A stretch of 37,500 bases of DNA. Source: Roseivirga sp. 4D4. GTDB lineage: Bacteria; Bacteroidota; Bacteroidia; Cytophagales; Cyclobacteriaceae. The position numbers were made by a program, and so were the translations under genes. Position 1 is the first letter of the stretch, and each line of letters opens with the position of its first letter. Positions 35,852-37,500 of this stretch are shown here, in pieces. Below the pieces are notes generated by a model. That model was given only the letters and a program-made list of their open reading frames with translations. It did not search any database and was not told the origin of the DNA. Where the stretch lies: contig NZ_MDGP01000001.1 in the NCBI RefSeq assembly GCF_001747095.1, positions 1 through 37,500 on the forward strand, written 5' to 3'.

Positions 35852-37500
35852 GGAAATTAAAGATTAAAAAGATTCGAATTGCCCTATTGGGCCTATCCGC
35901 ATTTTTACTTTGGTCATTTACCGCTCCGCAAAATGACAAATACTTCGAGATTCTAAAGAACCTCGACATTTTCGCCACTATGTATAAGGAGGTTAATGCT
36001 AACTATGTCGATGACATTAACCCCAACATAATTATGGAAGTGGGTATTGATGCTATGCTGTCAACCCTCGATCCATACACGGTGTATTATCCAGAAGATC
36101 AGATCGAAGATGTTCGCACAGAGAATACTGGTCAGTACGGTGGTATTGGGGCAGTAGTTGGAGAAAAGTACGATAAGCGAGTAATGATCGTGATGCCCAA
36201 CGAAGGTTTTGCGGCCGAAAAGGCTGGCTTGAAAAGAGGAGATGAAATCATTTCTATCAATGGTATTGACGTAAGACAAGATTATGACAAAGCCAGTCTA
36301 TATCTCAGGGGGCAGGCATCCTCTAAGCTTACTTTGAAAGTCGAAAGGCCTGGAGAAGGTGAACTAGATATCGAAGTAGAGTTAGAAACGATCGATTTAC
36401 CAAATGTGCCTTACTATGGTATGGTCAATGAGAATGTCGGTCTGATCAAGCTTACCGGCTTTACTGAAAATGCATCCAAGGAAGTGAAATCAGCTTTGAG
36501 AAAATTAAAAAAAGACGGAGCCGAAAAAGTGATTTTGGACTTACGAGGCAATGGTGGTGGACTACTGAATGAAGCGGTTAATATTTCAAATATCTTTATT
36601 GAAAAGGGTCAGTTGGTGGTAACTACAAAAGGTAAGTTGAAGGAGATGAATGCCACCTATAAAACTTTGAATACTGGAACAGATCTCGATATACCCTTGG
36701 CTGTTCTAATTAATAGTTCTAGTGCTTCGGCTTCAGAAATTGTGGCAGGCACGATGCAGGACTATGATAGGGGAGTGATCATTGGTCGGAAATCCTTTGG
36801 TAAGGGTCTGGTACAGCGCACCATGCCCTTGTCCTACAATTCACAGATGAAGGTAACAATCGCCAAGTATTACACGCCAAGTGGTAGGTGCATTCAAGCG
36901 ATAGACTATAGTAATAGAAATGAAGATGGTAGTGTTGGTAAGATTGCGGACTCATTGCAGACAGCCTTCCAGACTAATAATGGTCGAGTGGTGTTTGATG
37001 GTGGAGGTGTTGATCCAGATTACACTATTAATACAAAGAAATTATCTCCGATAACAGTTTCACTTCTTAAGGCCGACCTGTTTTTTAGGTTTGGAAATGA
37101 ATACACCGGAGAAATGCCAAGCGGAGAAGTCGCTTCCGAAGTTTCTATCTCAGATGAAGTCTTGAATCAATTCAAATCTTGGTTGGCTGATCAAGAGTTA
37201 GACTATACCTCCGATATACAAGAAGAAGTAGCTAAGCTGCGAGAGGTAGCTGTAGCGTTAGGGGAGTTGGATAAGATTCAGAGCCAGGTTGAAAGCTTGG
37301 AATCTGCGGTGGCCAATAATCTTGATGTGGATCTTGAAAACAGTAAGGAAGAGATAAGACATTTCATTAAAGAGGAGTTTGTTGCCAGAGCATTACTGGA
37401 GAGGGGGATTATTGAAGCATCTTTTGAAGTGGATGAGGATGTGAAGAAGGCAATTGAAGTGCTTTCTAACCCAGAAGAGTACACTCAGGTGCTGGGTGGT
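35848..37500 (+). CDS. ctpA: C-terminal processing peptidase (S41 family), 3' end outside window
   Basis: 551 codons to the window edge with no stop. An N-terminal hydrophobic signal/anchor (IRIALLGLSAFLLWSFTAP) is followed by a PDZ domain at about 95-170 (GGIGAVV, then AGLKRGDEIISINGIDV). The S41 catalytic core carries VGLIKLTGF, VILDLRGNGGGLL, the nucleophile S294 in SSSASASEIVAG and the general base K319 in SFGKGLVQ. A helical C-terminal extension (from about 440) is typical of Bacteroidota CtpA. The enzyme is periplasmic and degrades or trims protein tails. The ATG at 35848 overlaps rnpA's stop by 4 bases. The gene is almost complete by family length. Confidence 0.94.
   Translation, partial: MRKLKIKKIRIALLGLSAFLLWSFTAPQNDKYFEILKNLDIFATMYKEVNANYVDDINPNIIMEVGIDAMLSTLDPYTVYYPEDQIEDVRTENTGQYGGIGAVVGEKYDKRVMIVMPNEGFAAEKAGLKRGDEIISINGIDVRQDYDKASLYLRGQASSKLTLKVERPGEGELDIEVELETIDLPNVPYYGMVNENVGLIKLTGFTENASKEVKSALRKLKKDGAEKVILDLRGNGGGLLNEAVNISNIFIEKGQLVVTTKGKLKEMNATYKTLNTGTDLDIPLAVLINSSSASASEIVAGTMQDYDRGVIIGRKSFGKGLVQRTMPLSYNSQMKVTIAKYYTPSGRCIQAIDYSNRNEDGSVGKIADSLQTAFQTNNGRVVFDGGGVDPDYTINTKKLSPITVSLLKADLFFRFGNEYTGEMPSGEVASEVSISDEVLNQFKSWLADQELDYTSDIQEEVAKLREVAVALGELDKIQSQVESLESAVANNLDVDLENSKEEIRHFIKEEFVARALLERGIIEASFEVDEDVKKAIEVLSNPEEYTQVLGG

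Overview
The window comes from a Bacteroidota genome, most likely a marine gliding-type Cytophagales relative. The evidence is a giant secreted mosaic surface protein (FG-GAP/VCBS, ASPIC/UnbV, cadherin-like, TSP3 and DUF11 modules), TTG-N17-20-TAnnTTTG promoters of the Bacteroidota type, no Shine-Dalgarno-rich starts, and the rpmH-rnpA-ctpA gene order. I cannot name the genus.

Layout. Bases 1-15369 (minus strand) are one open reading frame of at least 5,123 codons. It starts inside the window and runs off the left edge. Its last ~6.7 kb are 18 complete DUF11 repeats plus a partial one, about 120 residues each. These are organised as a higher-order repeat of four unit types with a 1440/1446-bp period, and two stretches 2892 bp apart are 97.6% identical with only synonymous differences. 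A ~490-bp intergenic region separates it from a divergent GT35 alpha-glucan phosphorylase (15859-17502) in which the PLP-lysine position of the family motif is threonine. Then comes a tRNA island: two decayed tRNA-like copies broken by palindromes, an intact tRNA-Val(GAC), a small GIY-YIG protein, and tRNA-Pro(GGG) with a strong terminator.

18328-21278 (minus) is a translationally coupled PadR regulator plus orphan FtsX/MacB-type permease. After it come a small outer-membrane beta-barrel protein, a possible 69-residue membrane protein and a secreted M1 metallopeptidase. 24862-28883 (plus) carries an MBL-fold hydrolase relative, a secreted glycerophosphodiester phosphodiesterase, and a two-gene unit of a YghO/BcerS-like acyltransferase and a PfkB/adenosine-type kinase. 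28995-32410 is a coupled pair of M16 peptidases, one with and one lacking the zinc motif. The second has an extra C-terminal domain that recurs as a free-standing secreted protein in the next gene (32610-33452). That gene ends tail-to-tail with an M61 peptidase. The right end is housekeeping: rpmH, rnpA and a C-terminal processing protease (S41) truncated by the window edge.

Functionally the window is dominated by cell-envelope proteins (giant adhesin, OM barrel, permease, secreted peptidases and phosphodiesterase) plus glycogen metabolism and translation/tRNA processing. I found no CRISPR array, insertion sequence, prophage or recognisable defence system. The most unusual features are the higher-order DUF11 array, the palindrome-split tRNA relics, the Lys-to-Thr change in the phosphorylase, and the M16 pair with its detached domain paralogue.
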